Shown here piece after piece: positions 27,136 through 35,618 of a stretch of 64,000 bases of DNA; the stretch's first letter is position 1; the number at the start of each line of letters is the position of its first letter. The DNA comes from Anaerolineae bacterium. GTDB taxonomy: Bacteria; Chloroflexota; Anaerolineae; Aggregatilineales; Phototrophicaceae. The DNA is taken from contig JADLAY010000026.1 of NCBI GenBank assembly GCA_020849765.1, positions 1 through 64,000 on the forward strand, given 5' to 3'. Both the position numbers and the translations under genes were made by a program. The notes below the pieces were generated by a model that worked only from the letters and a program-made list of their open reading frames with translations, did no database searches and was not told the DNA's origin.

Positions 27136-27891
27136 ATGAACAACGACGAACTCGTGCGCATGGAGCACATCAACAAATACTTTGGCCGCGTCCAGGCGTT
27201 GAACGACGTCACGCTGACCGTGCGCCGCAATGAGATCGTCGGCTTGCTCGGCGATAACGGCGCGGGCAAATCGACGCTGATCAAGATCCTCTCCGGTGCG
27301 CTGCAGGCGGACTCCGGCGACATCTTCATCAAGGGCCAGAAGGTCAACCTCGCCGACACGGTGGACGCGATCAAGCTCGGCATCGAGACGATCTACCAGG
27401 ACTCGGCGCTGGTGACGCAGCTTTCGATTGCGCGCAATCTGTTCCTGGGACGCGAGCCGATCAAGGGGCCGCGCTTCCTCAACCGGATGGATCAGGAAGC
27501 GATGAACGAGGCCGCCAGTGGTCTGCTGCGGCAGGTGGGCATCACCAAGGACATCCCGCCGACGACGCCGATCAGTGCGCTCTCCGGCGGTGAGCGCCAG
27601 GCCGTCGCCATCGCCCGCGCGATGCACTTCGACAGCGATCTGATCATCCTGGACGAGCCGACCAACAACCTCGGCGTCGAGGAGACGCACGGCGTGCTGC
27701 GATTCGTGCGCAATGCGCGCGACTCCGGGCACTCGTGCATCTTCATCGCCCACAACATCTACCACGTGTTCCAGGTGGTCGACCGGATCGTCGTGCTGCG
27801 CCGCGGCAAGAAGGTCGCCGACGACATCGATCCGAAGCAGACGACGATCGAGAACGTCGAGAAGATCATCACCGGGCTGGTGGAAGCGTAA
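27136..27891 (+). CDS. sugar ABC transporter ATP-binding protein, single domain (FrcA type)
   Basis: The protein has 251 residues from the ATG at 27136; a GTG three codons upstream overlapping the permease stop (GTGA) is an alternative. All ATPase motifs are intact: Walker A GDNGAGKST, signature LSGGERQ, Walker B LIILDEPTNNLG and an H-loop in IFIAHNIYHV. It is a one-domain ATPase, unlike the double-domain RbsA-type partner of the second transporter at 43833, which suggests the two systems have different origins. Confidence 0.93.
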   Translation: MNNDELVRMEHINKYFGRVQALNDVTLTVRRNEIVGLLGDNGAGKSTLIKILSGALQADSGDIFIKGQKVNLADTVDAIKLGIETIYQDSALVTQLSIARNLFLGREPIKGPRFLNRMDQEAMNEAASGLLRQVGITKDIPPTTPISALSGGERQAVAIARAMHFDSDLIILDEPTNNLGVEETHGVLRFVRNARDSGHSCIFIAHNIYHVFQVVDRIVVLRRGKKVADDIDPKQTTIENVEKIITGLVEA

Positions 27892-27897
27892 GCGGTT

Positions 27898-27975
27898 GTT
27901 GGCGGTTGGGTATTGGTGGTTGGCTTTTGGGTTACACAGCCATCAGCCATTAGCTGTTAGCCGATAGCTGATTTA
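27898..27975. repeat. low-complexity GGTTGGSTATTGG / AGCTATCAGC-type segment
   Basis: Right after the ATPase gene comes a run of degenerate units (GGCGGTTGGGTATTGGTGG, CAGCCATCAGCCATTAGC and similar) with loosely palindromic character. A related segment follows another gene stop at 33503-33600. It has no coding potential and may be a simple intergenic repeat family. Confidence 0.45.
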
Positions 27976-28029
27976 TCCGTACCGATCTGCAGCTCCAGAT
28001 CAGCCTCAAAAAGAAGAAATCCGTCGTAG

Positions 28030-28055
28030 GGGCTTGGCGCTGCCAAGCCCTTTTT
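28030..28055 (+). terminator. rho-independent terminator of the first sugar ABC operon
   Basis: A perfect 9-bp stem GGGCTTGGC/GCCAAGCCC (28030-28038 with 28042-28050), with a GCT loop, is followed by TTTTT (28051-28055). It sits between the ATPase gene and the convergent M24 peptidase gene. Confidence 0.92.
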
Positions 28056-28068
28056 GTTCACGTTTGTC

Positions 28069-29196
28069 TCACGGGATCAGCGCCGTCTCGTGATTGGACA
28101 AGCGCTCGTAACCGTCCTCGGCGATCAGATAATTGTGCTCGATGCGCGCGCCGAAATCATCGCCATAGGCGCCCGGCTCCAGCGTGACGACGTCGCCCAA
28201 CTGCAAGACCTGATCGCTCGACGGGACGAAGAACGGCGACTCCGGATGCCCCAGGCCGAGACCGTGCCCGGCATGATGCGGGAAATGCTCGGCAAAGCCG
28301 TGATCGTCCAGGCGCGCGCGGACGGCAGCATAGACGTCGCGCGCGGGTGTGCCGGGCTTGAGCAGCGCTTCGCCGGCGGCCAGCGCATCGTGCAGTGCGC
28401 GGTCGAGCCTGCGCTGATTGTCGGTCACGTCGGGCGTGACAGCGGTGGTGGCGGTGAAGTCGGGACGGTAGCCATTCACGATCGGGAAGGCGTCGACGAT
28501 CATGACCTCACCTGCGCTCATGCGCCGGTCGGTTGGCAGGCCGCCGCCTTGCAGCGCACGCGCGCCGCTGACGAAATCCCCCATCAGATGCACGGCCTCG
28601 CCGAGGGCGAGATTGGCGGCGCTGTGGAAGGCGTTGAAGACGTCCAGCTCGGATGCGCCCGGCTGGATCGCCGCCCGTGCCGCGCGGTGCCCGGCCTCGT
28701 TGACGCGCACCGCTTCGCGGATCAAATCGAGTTCGTCGGCCTGTTTGCTGCGGCGCAGGTTGATCAGCGTCGAATTGACGTCGACGCCGTTGTCGACCGG
28801 CAGTCCGAGGGGCAGCCAGCCGCTCTCATAGCCGATGATGCGGGCGCCCGCCGCCTTGATGCGCCCGCCGATGGCTGCCACGCCAGCGCCGAACAGATCG
28901 GGCGTCGCCAGCGTGCCTTCGCCGCCGTTGTACCAACGGTAGAGTTCCACCTCGTCAACGTAGGCGTCGTGCGCCTGGCCACCGACCATTTCGTGCATGA
29001 GCAGGATCGTGCGCCCGGACTTGCGCTCGATCAGCAGCGCGCTCAAGCCCCAGGCGCTGAGCAGCAGCGGCGTGACGAACAGGCCAGTGAAATAGAAGAT
29101 GTGACGCGGATTGACAATCACGAACAGATCCACGTCAACCGCCTCGATCAAGCGCTGGCGGCGCGCCTGGCATCCTTCAGGGGTGAGCTTGCGCAT
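28069..29196 (-). CDS. M24-family metallopeptidase (Xaa-Pro aminopeptidase/creatinase-like)
   Basis: The 375-residue protein has a creatinase-type N-domain (1-140) and a pita-bread catalytic domain. All five metal ligands are identifiable: Asp in MIVDAFP, Asp in YRPDFTAT, His in HHAGHGLGLGHPE, Glu in TLEPGAY and Glu in ARIEHNYL. Family members cleave Xaa-Pro bonds or act on small C-N substrates such as creatine. It is cytosolic. It lies inside the catabolic island, convergent with the ABC operon, but no GntR operator is obvious in front of it. Confidence 0.9.
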   Translation of the reverse strand: MRKLTPEGCQARRQRLIEAVDVDLFVIVNPRHIFYFTGLFVTPLLLSAWGLSALLIERKSGRTILLMHEMVGGQAHDAYVDEVELYRWYNGGEGTLATPDLFGAGVAAIGGRIKAAGARIIGYESGWLPLGLPVDNGVDVNSTLINLRRSKQADELDLIREAVRVNEAGHRAARAAIQPGASELDVFNAFHSAANLALGEAVHLMGDFVSGARALQGGGLPTDRRMSAGEVMIVDAFPIVNGYRPDFTATTAVTPDVTDNQRRLDRALHDALAAGEALLKPGTPARDVYAAVRARLDDHGFAEHFPHHAGHGLGLGHPESPFFVPSSDQVLQLGDVVTLEPGAYGDDFGARIEHNYLIAEDGYERLSNHETALIP

Positions 29197-29654
29197 AAGG
29201 ACTCTCCTATGGAAAGGGCAATAGTAACAGAAGAAGGGGATGAGGTACGAGGAACGAGGCGCAAGTGATGAGCGGTGTAATGAGTTATGAGAGTTTGCGC
29301 GAAATCCAATCGAAAGGCTCCGATAGAGTCTTCTGCACCAACGAGAACATCCATAAGATGAGAATGTACAACGGATAATGGCGCCGATGTTTCACTTGCG
29401 ATATGTCCGTCATTTGTCGCCGTTGGCTGAAGCCGAACGGCTAACGGCAATCAAGCCCACTGAAGGGGCTAATAAAGACCAAGAACGATTAGGAAGCGCC
29501 TTTAGTGCGCTTGATGACGCATAGCCGGGCGTTTCAACGTCCGGCGGACGCACACAGATTTGAAATCACTCTGAACTGCTTACTCCACAAACTTAAGCTT
29601 GACATCGCACTCGGTGCAAACCTCGTTCCTCATGCCTCATCACGTTCCCCCTCA
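29197..29654. other. 458-bp gap holding a palindrome array
   Basis: No gene is seen here. The first 200 bases are AT-richer and contain the likely promoter of the M24 gene, on the minus strand. Bases 29418-29548 hold the hairpin array described separately. The remaining 100 bases before the SDR stop codon show nothing recognisable. Confidence 0.6.
29418..29548 (+). repeat. four-hairpin intergenic array, copy A
   Basis: Four consecutive hairpins are visible: GCCGTT...AACGGC (29419-29441), AGCCC-ACTGAAG-GGGCT (29454-29470), AAGCGC-CTTTAGT-GCGCTT (29494-29512) and GCCGG...CCGGC (29524-29545). The same four modules occur in reverse orientation at 57768-57895, with much of the connecting sequence shared. 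This is therefore a mobile or repeated intergenic element, not a chance fold. Confidence 0.8.
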
Positions 29655-30404
29655 TCACTCTTGTAACGCCGAGGCGCCGACGGCGCGCGTCAGGCTGTAG
29701 CCGCCGTCGAGCGTGAGGATCGTGCCGGTGACGCTGCGCGCGAGATCCGAGGCCAGGTAGCAGCAGGCGTGGCCGATCTCCTGCGCGGTGACAATGCGCC
29801 CGGTCGGCGTCCCGGCCTCGACGTGAGCGCGGCCCGCCACCGAGAGATAGGGCTGGTTAGCCTCGTGCTCCGTCCAGCCGCACTCGATCACGTTGACGGT
29901 GATGTCATGCGGCGCCAGATCGACCGCCGCCATCTTCGCAAGGGCGCGCAGCGCACCCAGCGATGCGCCAAGTGCGCTCATGGAGGCAAACGGCATCTGC
30001 GCGGCGACCGAGGACAGGAAGATGATGCTGCCGGGGCGTTGGCGCTCGATCAGGGCGAGGGCGGCGGCCTGCGCCACCCAGACGGCGCGTTCGAAGTTGC
30101 CGCCGATGGCGCGATCCCAGTCGGCGTCGGTCGTATCGAGAAACGGCTTGTAGAAGATGGCGGGCGGCGCGATGACGATGACGTCGAACGGATAGAGCGC
30201 ACGCAACTCGGTACGCAGTGCGGCCTGATCGTCAATCGGAAGCGGGGTTGCAGCCGCCCAATCCGGCGCCGCGTCGGCGCGGTCATAGATGGCGCGGATC
30301 GTCGCCCCGGCTTCTGCCATCGTCCGGGCGATGCCCTGCGTCACGCGCCCCAGGCCACCGGCGATGAGGACGTGTTTTCCAGCCAGATCGTTCATCGACG
30401 CCAT
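29655..30404 (-). CDS. short-chain dehydrogenase/reductase-like protein lacking the catalytic Tyr and Lys
   Basis: The 249-residue protein has an SDR Rossmann fold with a glycine-rich IAGGLGRVTQG near residue 13, an SS motif (IIFLSSVAAQ) and the usual C-terminal TGTILTLDGGY. Where active SDRs read Y-x-A-S-K-G-A-L, this one reads ALGASLGAL: the catalytic Tyr and Lys are both Leu. It is probably not an oxidoreductase, and may be a regulatory or structural partner of the intact SDR whose gene ends three bases upstream on the same strand. Composition is like its neighbours, so it is not a decaying pseudogene. Confidence 0.85.
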   Translation of the reverse strand: MASMNDLAGKHVLIAGGLGRVTQGIARTMAEAGATIRAIYDRADAAPDWAAATPLPIDDQAALRTELRALYPFDVIVIAPPAIFYKPFLDTTDADWDRAIGGNFERAVWVAQAAALALIERQRPGSIIFLSSVAAQMPFASMSALGASLGALRALAKMAAVDLAPHDITVNVIECGWTEHEANQPYLSVAGRAHVEAGTPTGRIVTAQEIGHACCYLASDLARSVTGTILTLDGGYSLTRAVGASALQE

Positions 30405-30407
30405 CCC

Positions 30408-31208
30408 TCAGGGTGAATACTTGCTGATGCCGAGGCCGCCATCAATGCGCAGATAAGTGCCGGTCACGTAGTCACCGTCGCTGCTGGCATAGTAGACGAC
30501 CGCGCGCCCCATCTCGTAGGGCAAGCCATCTCGCTTTAGGGGTACAGACTGACGGTTGGCCTCGATGTCTTCGTCGGTCTGTTGGCCGGGCGCCGGATCA
30601 TTGAGCGCGGAACGCACCCAGCCCGGCCCGATGTGATTGACGGTGATGTTGTGCGGCCCCAACTCCAACGCCAGCGCGCCGACAAACGGGAACATGGCGT
30701 GCTTGGTCGCGCCGTAGATGGGCGTAATCGGGAAGTGCATCGACGCCTGGACGGACGACGTGATGATGATGCGACCGCCTTCGCCCTGCGCGATCATCTG
30801 GCGGGCGGCGGCACGGCAGACGTAGACGTTGCCCTTGAGATTGACGTCGACCACCAGGCGCAGGTTGGCAGGCGTCACGTCCAGGAAATGCTCCCAGCGG
30901 ATGACACCCGCGTTGCTGGCGACGATGTCGACGCGCCCGAAGGTCTCGACGGCGGCCTGGAACATCGCCTCGACCTGCGCGACGTCGGAGACATCCGCCG
31001 GGACGGCCAGCGCACGCACGTCCCGCGCTTCCAGATCGCTGACGGCTTCCGGCAGCCAGTCCGCACGCACGTCATTGATGGCGACGTGTGCGCCTTCATC
31101 CGCCAGCGCCTGGGCGATGCCGCGCCCGATGCTGCGTGGATCACCCGCGCCGGTGACGAGCGCGACTTTGCCGCGTAAGCGTTTGGTCGAGGTCGTGTCA
31201 TTCGCCAT
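30408..31208 (-). CDS. short-chain dehydrogenase/reductase (classical)
   Basis: This 266-residue protein has the TGAGDPRSIGRG cofactor loop, NAG (VASNAGVI), Ser in ITSSVQAS and the active-site YGATK. The loop resembles NAD(H)-using SDRs with a short insert. It would oxidise a sugar or polyol hydroxyl in the cytosol. It lies between the Zn-dependent dehydrogenase gene (six bases upstream) and the inactive-looking SDR gene, and all three appear co-transcribed from the operator-bearing promoter at about 32300. Confidence 0.92.
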   Translation of the reverse strand: MANDTTSTKRLRGKVALVTGAGDPRSIGRGIAQALADEGAHVAINDVRADWLPEAVSDLEARDVRALAVPADVSDVAQVEAMFQAAVETFGRVDIVASNAGVIRWEHFLDVTPANLRLVVDVNLKGNVYVCRAAARQMIAQGEGGRIIITSSVQASMHFPITPIYGATKHAMFPFVGALALELGPHNITVNHIGPGWVRSALNDPAPGQQTDEDIEANRQSVPLKRDGLPYEMGRAVVYYASSDGDYVTGTYLRIDGGLGISKYSP

Positions 31209-31214
31209 GGCGCA

Positions 31215-32249
31215 TCACTCGACCGGCGTCAGGATCGTCTTGATGCCGGTGCCGTCTTCAAAGGTGGCGAAGGCTTTCTCCCACTCGGTCACTGGGAACT
31301 GGTGCGTGATCAAGGGCTTGGTCTGCACCTTGCCGCTGCCGATCAGTTCGACGGCGCGCGCCCAGGCCGAGGGCACACTGGCGTTGCTGCCCGTGGCGAC
31401 GATCTCTTTGTAGCAAAGCTGATCGAGATCCCAGGCGACCGGCTTGCCAAACAGACCAATCTGCACGTAGCGGCCCTTGCGGCGCACGAGTTCGAGCAGC
31501 TGAGCGGCGGCTGGGCCAGCGCCGGAACATTCGTAGACGACGTCCGCGCCCAGACCTTCGAGCGTCAGATCGCGGATGAGCGCGGCAGGGTCTTCGTGCT
31601 GGACGTTGATGATGTGATCCGCGCCCAGGTCACGAGCGAGCGACAGACGATGCGCATCCTTATCCGTGCCGAGCATGATGACGGTCGCGCCCGCCGCCTT
31701 GACGACCTGAAGTGTGAGCAGGCCAATCGCGCCCGGCCCGGCGATGACGGCCACGTCACCCGGCACGACGGTCGGCGTGCTGGTCACACCATGGACGACG
31801 CAGGCGAGCGGCTCGGTCAGCGCGCCGGTCAGGTAGTCGACGTTATCCGGCAGCCGGTGCAGATTGCGCGCAGGGACGACGACGAAGTTGGTGAAGCCGC
31901 CGTTGACGGCGGAGCCAATCGAGCGCCGGTTGAGGCACAGGTTGTTGTGGCCGGAGCGGCAGTAACGGCATTGACCGCAGGTCGAAAAGTAAGTCTCGGT
32001 TGTAACGCGGTCGCCCAGCCCCCAACCGGTCACGCCCTCGCCGAGCGCGACGATCTCGCCCGCGACCTCGTGGCCGAGCACGACCGGCGGCCACGAGCGA
32101 AACTCGTCCTTGAAGATGTGGAGGTCGGTGCCGCATAAACCGGCGGCGCGAACGGCGATTTTGACCTGTTGAGCGGAGGCCTGGGGTTCTTCGACGTCAC
32201 ACAGGGCGACGTTGCCGACACCCCGCGCGGTCTTCATGATGGCTTTCAT
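31215..32249 (-). CDS. zinc-dependent alcohol/polyol dehydrogenase (threonine/sorbitol dehydrogenase type)
   Basis: The protein has 344 residues from the ATG at 32249, behind AAGGCAGCAGCACC. The open frame extends 11 codons upstream into the operator region, which I do not include. It is a medium-chain dehydrogenase with catalytic zinc ligands in [10 protein letters not shown] and GHEVAGEI, a structural zinc site C-x2-C-x2-C-x7-C ([15 protein letters not shown]), and a Rossmann motif GPGAIGLL. The family oxidises secondary hydroxyls of polyols or amino acids with NAD(P). It is first gene of a three-gene operon with the SDRs, regulated by operator O2. Confidence 0.92.
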   Translation of the reverse strand: MKAIMKTARGVGNVALCDVEEPQASAQQVKIAVRAAGLCGTDLHIFKDEFRSWPPVVLGHEVAGEIVALGEGVTGWGLGDRVTTETYFSTCGQCRYCRSGHNNLCLNRRSIGSAVNGGFTNFVVVPARNLHRLPDNVDYLTGALTEPLACVVHGVTSTPTVVPGDVAVIAGPGAIGLLTLQVVKAAGATVIMLGTDKDAHRLSLARDLGADHIINVQHEDPAALIRDLTLEGLGADVVYECSGAGPAAAQLLELVRRKGRYVQIGLFGKPVAWDLDQLCYKEIVATGSNASVPSAWARAVELIGSGKVQTKPLITHQFPVTEWEKAFATFEDGTGIKTILTPVE

Positions 32250-32266
32250 GGTGCTGCTGCCTTGCA

Positions 32267-32285
32267 CGAAATGTCCGAACAAATT
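32267..32285 (-). promoter_or_regulatory. probable GntR operator O2
   Basis: CGAAATGTCCGAACAAATT shares GAAATGTCCGAACA with the other operators. It lies immediately downstream of the minus-strand -10 box (32288-32293), between the divergent dehydrogenase operon and the Gfo/Idh gene. A plus-strand promoter-like pair (TTGCAC at 32262, TAGAGT at 32285) would have this operator as its spacer, so one site could control both directions. Confidence 0.7.
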
Positions 32286-32287
32286 AG

Positions 32288-32316
32288 AGTATAGACACTT
32301 CAGGGAAGTGTGCCAA
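32288..32316 (-). promoter_or_regulatory. sigma70-type promoter of the dehydrogenase/SDR operon, with internal palindrome
   Basis: On the minus strand TTGGCA (32311-32316) and TATACT (32288-32293) are spaced by 17 bp, each a 5/6 match. The spacer is almost wholly a palindrome, ACACTTC-AGG-GAAGTGT (32295-32311), a possible second regulator site. Confidence 0.7.
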
Positions 32317-32354
32317 CAACACCTCGGGCTTGATAAGAAAGGGCATTTTTGCTG

Positions 32355-33500
32355 ATGACAACCTCAGTCGTAATTGGTACAGGTTTTATTGGGCCAGTGC
32401 ACGTCGAGGCGCTGCGGCGCATCGGTGTCAACGTGCGCGGTGTGCTCAGTTTGACGCAGGAAAAGACGCAGGAGGCGGCGCAGGCGATGGCGCTGGAGGT
32501 GGCCTACGACAGCTTCCAGGCCGTCCTCGACGACCCGCAGGTGGACGTGATCCACATCACGACGCCGAACAAGACGCACATGGAGATGTCGAAGGGCGCG
32601 CTGCTGGCGGGCAAGCACGTCGTCTGCGAGAAGCCGCTCGGCATGAACGCGCAGGAGACCGCCGAACTGGTCGCGCTCTCGAAGAGTCGACCGAACCAGA
32701 TCGCCGCCGTCAATTACAACAAGCGCTTTTACCCGCTGGTGCAGCAAGCGCACGACATGGTCGCCAGCGGCGAACTCGGCGAGATCCGCGGCGTACGCGG
32801 CGGCTATCTGCAAGACTGGCTGATGTACGACACCGATTGGAACTGGCGGTTGGTGCCGGAAGAAGGCGGCACGACGCGCGCCATCGGCGACATCGGCACG
32901 CACTGGATGGATCTGATCGGCTTCATCACCGGCTTGAAGATCACGGAGGTGTTCGCCGACCTGGAGACGTTCATCCCGGTGCGGCGCAAGCCCACGCAGG
33001 CTGTGGCGACGTTCGTCGGCAAGGAGACGGCGGCGCCGACCGAGTTCGAGCCGGTCGACATCCAGACCGAGGACTGGGGCGCGGTGCTGTTCCATTACGA
33101 GAACGGCGCGCGCGGCAGCATGGTCGTCTCGCAGGTGACGGGCGGGCGCAAGAACTACTGCCATTTCGAGATCGTCGGCTCAAAGGCGTCGGTCGCCTGG
33201 GATGTCGAAAACCCGAACGAGATGTGGATCGGCCATCGCGACCAGCCGAACGGCATCCTGATCAAAGATCCGTCGCTGATGACGGCCAACGCGCGCAAGT
33301 ACAACAGCTATCCCGGCGGGCACACCGAAGGCTTCGACGACAGCTTCAAGCAGCTTTACGCCGCCATCTATGGCTATCTACAGGCGGGTGATTTCAGCCA
33401 GCCGAAGCCGTTCGCGACGTTCGAGGATGGGCACGACGAGGTCGTCCTATGCGACAAGATCGTCGAGAGTCACCAGACGCGCAGTTGGGTATCGGTTTAG
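32355..33500 (+). CDS. Gfo/Idh/MocA-family oxidoreductase
   Basis: The protein has 381 residues from the ATG at 32355; a TTG two codons upstream is possible. The N-terminal Rossmann domain has GTGFIGPVH near residue 9. The family's catalytic EKPLG (near 97) and [10 protein letters not shown] (His as general acid) follow, then the alpha/beta substrate domain. Such enzymes oxidise or isomerise sugars, inositols or anhydro-sugars with tightly bound NAD(P). It is transcribed divergently from the dehydrogenase operon over the shared O2 operator and followed by the isomerase gene on the same strand. Confidence 0.92.
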   Translation: MTTSVVIGTGFIGPVHVEALRRIGVNVRGVLSLTQEKTQEAAQAMALEVAYDSFQAVLDDPQVDVIHITTPNKTHMEMSKGALLAGKHVVCEKPLGMNAQETAELVALSKSRPNQIAAVNYNKRFYPLVQQAHDMVASGELGEIRGVRGGYLQDWLMYDTDWNWRLVPEEGGTTRAIGDIGTHWMDLIGFITGLKITEVFADLETFIPVRRKPTQAVATFVGKETAAPTEFEPVDIQTEDWGAVLFHYENGARGSMVVSQVTGGRKNYCHFEIVGSKASVAWDVENPNEMWIGHRDQPNGILIKDPSLMTANARKYNSYPGGHTEGFDDSFKQLYAAIYGYLQAGDFSQPKPFATFEDGHDEVVLCDKIVESHQTRSWVSV

Positions 33501-33502
33501 GG

Positions 33503-33600
33503 GCTGTTGGGTATTGGCCTTTGGCTGTTGGCGAAGAGCTATCAGCTATAGGCTAATCTGCTAATTCGCTAATCAACTAATTTGCTTCGAAAGGCAAAGA
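33503..33600. repeat. low-complexity TTGGSTATTGG / AGCTATCAGC-type segment
   Basis: A 98-bp strip made of units like TGTTGGGTATTGGCC and AGCTATCAGCTATAGGC, then CTAATTCGCTAATC. It resembles the segment at 27898-27975 and separates the Gfo/Idh gene from the isomerase gene. AAAGGCAAAGAAA at its end is the ribosome binding site of the next gene. Confidence 0.45.
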
Positions 33601-33602
33601 AA

Positions 33603-34511
33603 ATGCAGCTAGGATTTGTGACCGCGATTTTGCCCGACCTCTCACTCGAAGAAGTGATGGCGTTTGCCGCCGAGGAAGGGTTTAGCTGCCTGGAGGTCAT
33701 GTGCTGGCCGGTCGGCAAGGCGGAGCGCCGTTATGCGGGCGTGACGCACGTCGACGTGACGAACTTTACGCCGTCGGACGCCGCCAACGTCAAGCAGTTG
33801 AGCGAAAAGTACGGCATTGCCATCTCCGGCCTCGGCTATTACCCGAACCCGCTGGTGCCGGACAAGGAAGAGCGCGACACTTACGTCGAGCACATCAAGA
33901 AGGTGATCGTGGCGGCGGAGATGCTGGGCATCCCAATCGTGAACAGCTTCGTCGGGCGCGACCCGGCGCGCTCAATCGAGGATCAATGGCCGCTGTTCGA
34001 AGAGGTTTGGAAGCCGCTGGTGGCCTTCGCCGATCAGCACAAGATCAGGATCGGCATCGAAAACTGCCCGATGCTCTTCAGCCTGGACGAGTGGCCGGGC
34101 GGCAAGAACCTGGCGATCTCGCCGGAGGTCTGGCGGCGCATGTTCACGAGCATCCCCAGCCCGAACTTCGGCCTCAATTTCGACCCGTCGCATTTGATCT
34201 GGCAGCACATCGACTACGTACGCGCCATCCACGAATTCGGCGACCGCATCGTCCACGCGCACGCCAAGGACGAGAAGATCAACCCCGACCTGATCTACGA
34301 GCGCGGCATCACCGGCCTGAAGTGGCACACGCCGAAGATCCCTGGGCTGGGCAGCGTCAATTGGGGCGCCTACTTCTCCGCCCTCTCCGACGAAGGTTAC
34401 GACGGCGCGGTCTGCATCGAAGTTGAAGATCGCGCTTACGAAGGCTCACTGGAGAATCGCAAGCGCGCGCTGACGCAATCCAAGCGTCACCTGGAACAAT
34501 TCATGTACTAG
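33603..34511 (+). CDS. TIM-barrel sugar isomerase/epimerase (AP endonuclease 2 superfamily)
   Basis: The protein has 302 residues from the ATG at 33603. It belongs to the xylose-isomerase-like barrel family. Metal ligands are Glu in IGIENCPM, Asp in NFDPSHLIW, His in HAHAKDEK and Glu in CIEVEDRAY. Family members are inosose isomerases/dehydratases, tagatose or fructose epimerases, or sugar-phosphate isomerases. Its pairing with a Gfo/Idh dehydrogenase is typical of inositol-like or rare-sugar catabolism, but the substrate cannot be fixed from sequence. Confidence 0.9.
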   Translation: MQLGFVTAILPDLSLEEVMAFAAEEGFSCLEVMCWPVGKAERRYAGVTHVDVTNFTPSDAANVKQLSEKYGIAISGLGYYPNPLVPDKEERDTYVEHIKKVIVAAEMLGIPIVNSFVGRDPARSIEDQWPLFEEVWKPLVAFADQHKIRIGIENCPMLFSLDEWPGGKNLAISPEVWRRMFTSIPSPNFGLNFDPSHLIWQHIDYVRAIHEFGDRIVHAHAKDEKINPDLIYERGITGLKWHTPKIPGLGSVNWGAYFSALSDEGYDGAVCIEVEDRAYEGSLENRKRALTQSKRHLEQFMY

Positions 34512-34530
34512 TGGGCCGCTACAGCAAAGA

Positions 34531-34683
34531 GGTGAGATGCTCAAGCATCACCGCCAGTGGCTCGAAGCCACTGGCTGGCATGACAAAGCCTGCTGGAAGC
34601 AGGCTGCCAGACTGCATTTATCGCCGATCAGCCACCTTCCAGGTGGCTTCCCCTACACCCAGCCCGATGCTTCGAGCATCGGG
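34531..34683 (+). repeat. five-hairpin intergenic array, copy B
   Basis: Five hairpins follow one another after the isomerase gene: GATGCT/AGCATC (34536-34549), CCAGTGGCT/AGCCACTGG (34554-34574), GCCTGCT/AGCAGGC (34588-34604), GCCACCT/AGGTGGC (34631-34647) and CCCGATGCT/AGCATCGGG (34663-34683). The loops are two or three bases and every left arm ends in CT with the right arm opening in AG. The arms differ from each other but the design is identical. The stretch to 34755 has no gene. Confidence 0.8.
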
Positions 34684-34755
34684 CGCGCCGTGCACGTCTT
34701 TTTGCTTGAGCACAAAAGTCTCATCTCATTCCTTGAAAGTCACCATGTCGGACTA

Positions 34756-35595
34756 CTAGACGCGCCAGAGGAAGCGTTCGCCGCACTGGAGCACCCGGTG
34801 CGGCTGACCTTGCTCCTGCGCACAGGCGGTGAAGTCGCTGACGTTCGCCGTGTTGAAAGTGAACATGTCGTAATGATGCGGGATGACGAGCGGTACGCCG
34901 ATGGCCTTCGCCAGCGCGGCAGCTTCCGCCGCATTCATGTTGGGCGGTGTGCCCTCGCCGCCTGCCCGCCCATTGATGGGCAGGAAAGCAACGTCCGGGC
35001 GGAACGCGCGCAGACGGTCGGCCAGACCGTCGTAAACGATCGTGTCGCCGCTGTGATAGAGCCGGACGCCATCCATCTCCAGACCAAAACCGAGAAACGG
35101 ATAGCCCGTCGCCTCGTCGTAATCCAGGTCGGGATGGGCGGACGGCAGGCTGTGGACGCGCACCGGCCCGACGTTGAGCGTCTCGTCGCCGCGCGTCGGC
35201 AGCAGGCGTTCGCGCGCCAGGCCGAGCGAGACGGCGTGGTCGACGTGGGCAGCGGGCAGCACCAACTGCGCCTCCGGCGACGCCTCGAACAGCGGCGGCA
35301 GCGTGCCCGGATCGAGATGATCCGAGTGCTTGTGGCTGGCGAAGACCCAGTGCGCATCGGTGATTTCGTGCGGGCGCAGGGGCGCTTCCGTCATGCGGAT
35401 GTGCTGCTTGGCTGTGTTGGCGTATTTGTTCGTCAGGTGTTCCGACAGGTAAGGGTCGATGTAAATCGTGGCAGAAGCGGTCTTGATGGCGTAGCCGCTC
35501 TGGCCGAGCCACCAGATGGCGACCTCCCCGGTATCCGGATGGGTCGCGGCGATGTCATTGAGCAGTGCAGTGCTGCGTTGAACAGGTTGGATCAT
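34756..35595 (-). CDS. metallo-beta-lactamase-fold hydrolase, UlaG-like lactonase
   Basis: The 279-residue protein has an MBL fold: an early IWWLGQSGYAIK, the HxHxDH metal motif in SHKHSDHLD, a second-shell His in PSAHPDLDYDE, Asp in YHSGDTIVYDG and His in VIPHHYDMF. The arrangement matches UlaG-type enzymes, which hydrolyse L-ascorbate-6-phosphate lactone. A sugar-lactone substrate is likely. It is transcribed divergently from the MetE-like gene, with only 23 bp between the starts. Confidence 0.88.
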   Translation of the reverse strand: MIQPVQRSTALLNDIAATHPDTGEVAIWWLGQSGYAIKTASATIYIDPYLSEHLTNKYANTAKQHIRMTEAPLRPHEITDAHWVFASHKHSDHLDPGTLPPLFEASPEAQLVLPAAHVDHAVSLGLARERLLPTRGDETLNVGPVRVHSLPSAHPDLDYDEATGYPFLGFGLEMDGVRLYHSGDTIVYDGLADRLRAFRPDVAFLPINGRAGGEGTPPNMNAAEAAALAKAIGVPLVIPHHYDMFTFNTANVSDFTACAQEQGQPHRVLQCGERFLWRV

Positions 35596-35618
35596 GATCT
35601 TAACTGGAGTTAATAAGA

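Noticed and set aside
29400..29415. A further operator-like ATATGTCCGTCATTTG
   Set aside because: It matches only ATGTCCG and lies about 200 bp upstream of the M24 gene with no promoter next to it, so it may be chance.
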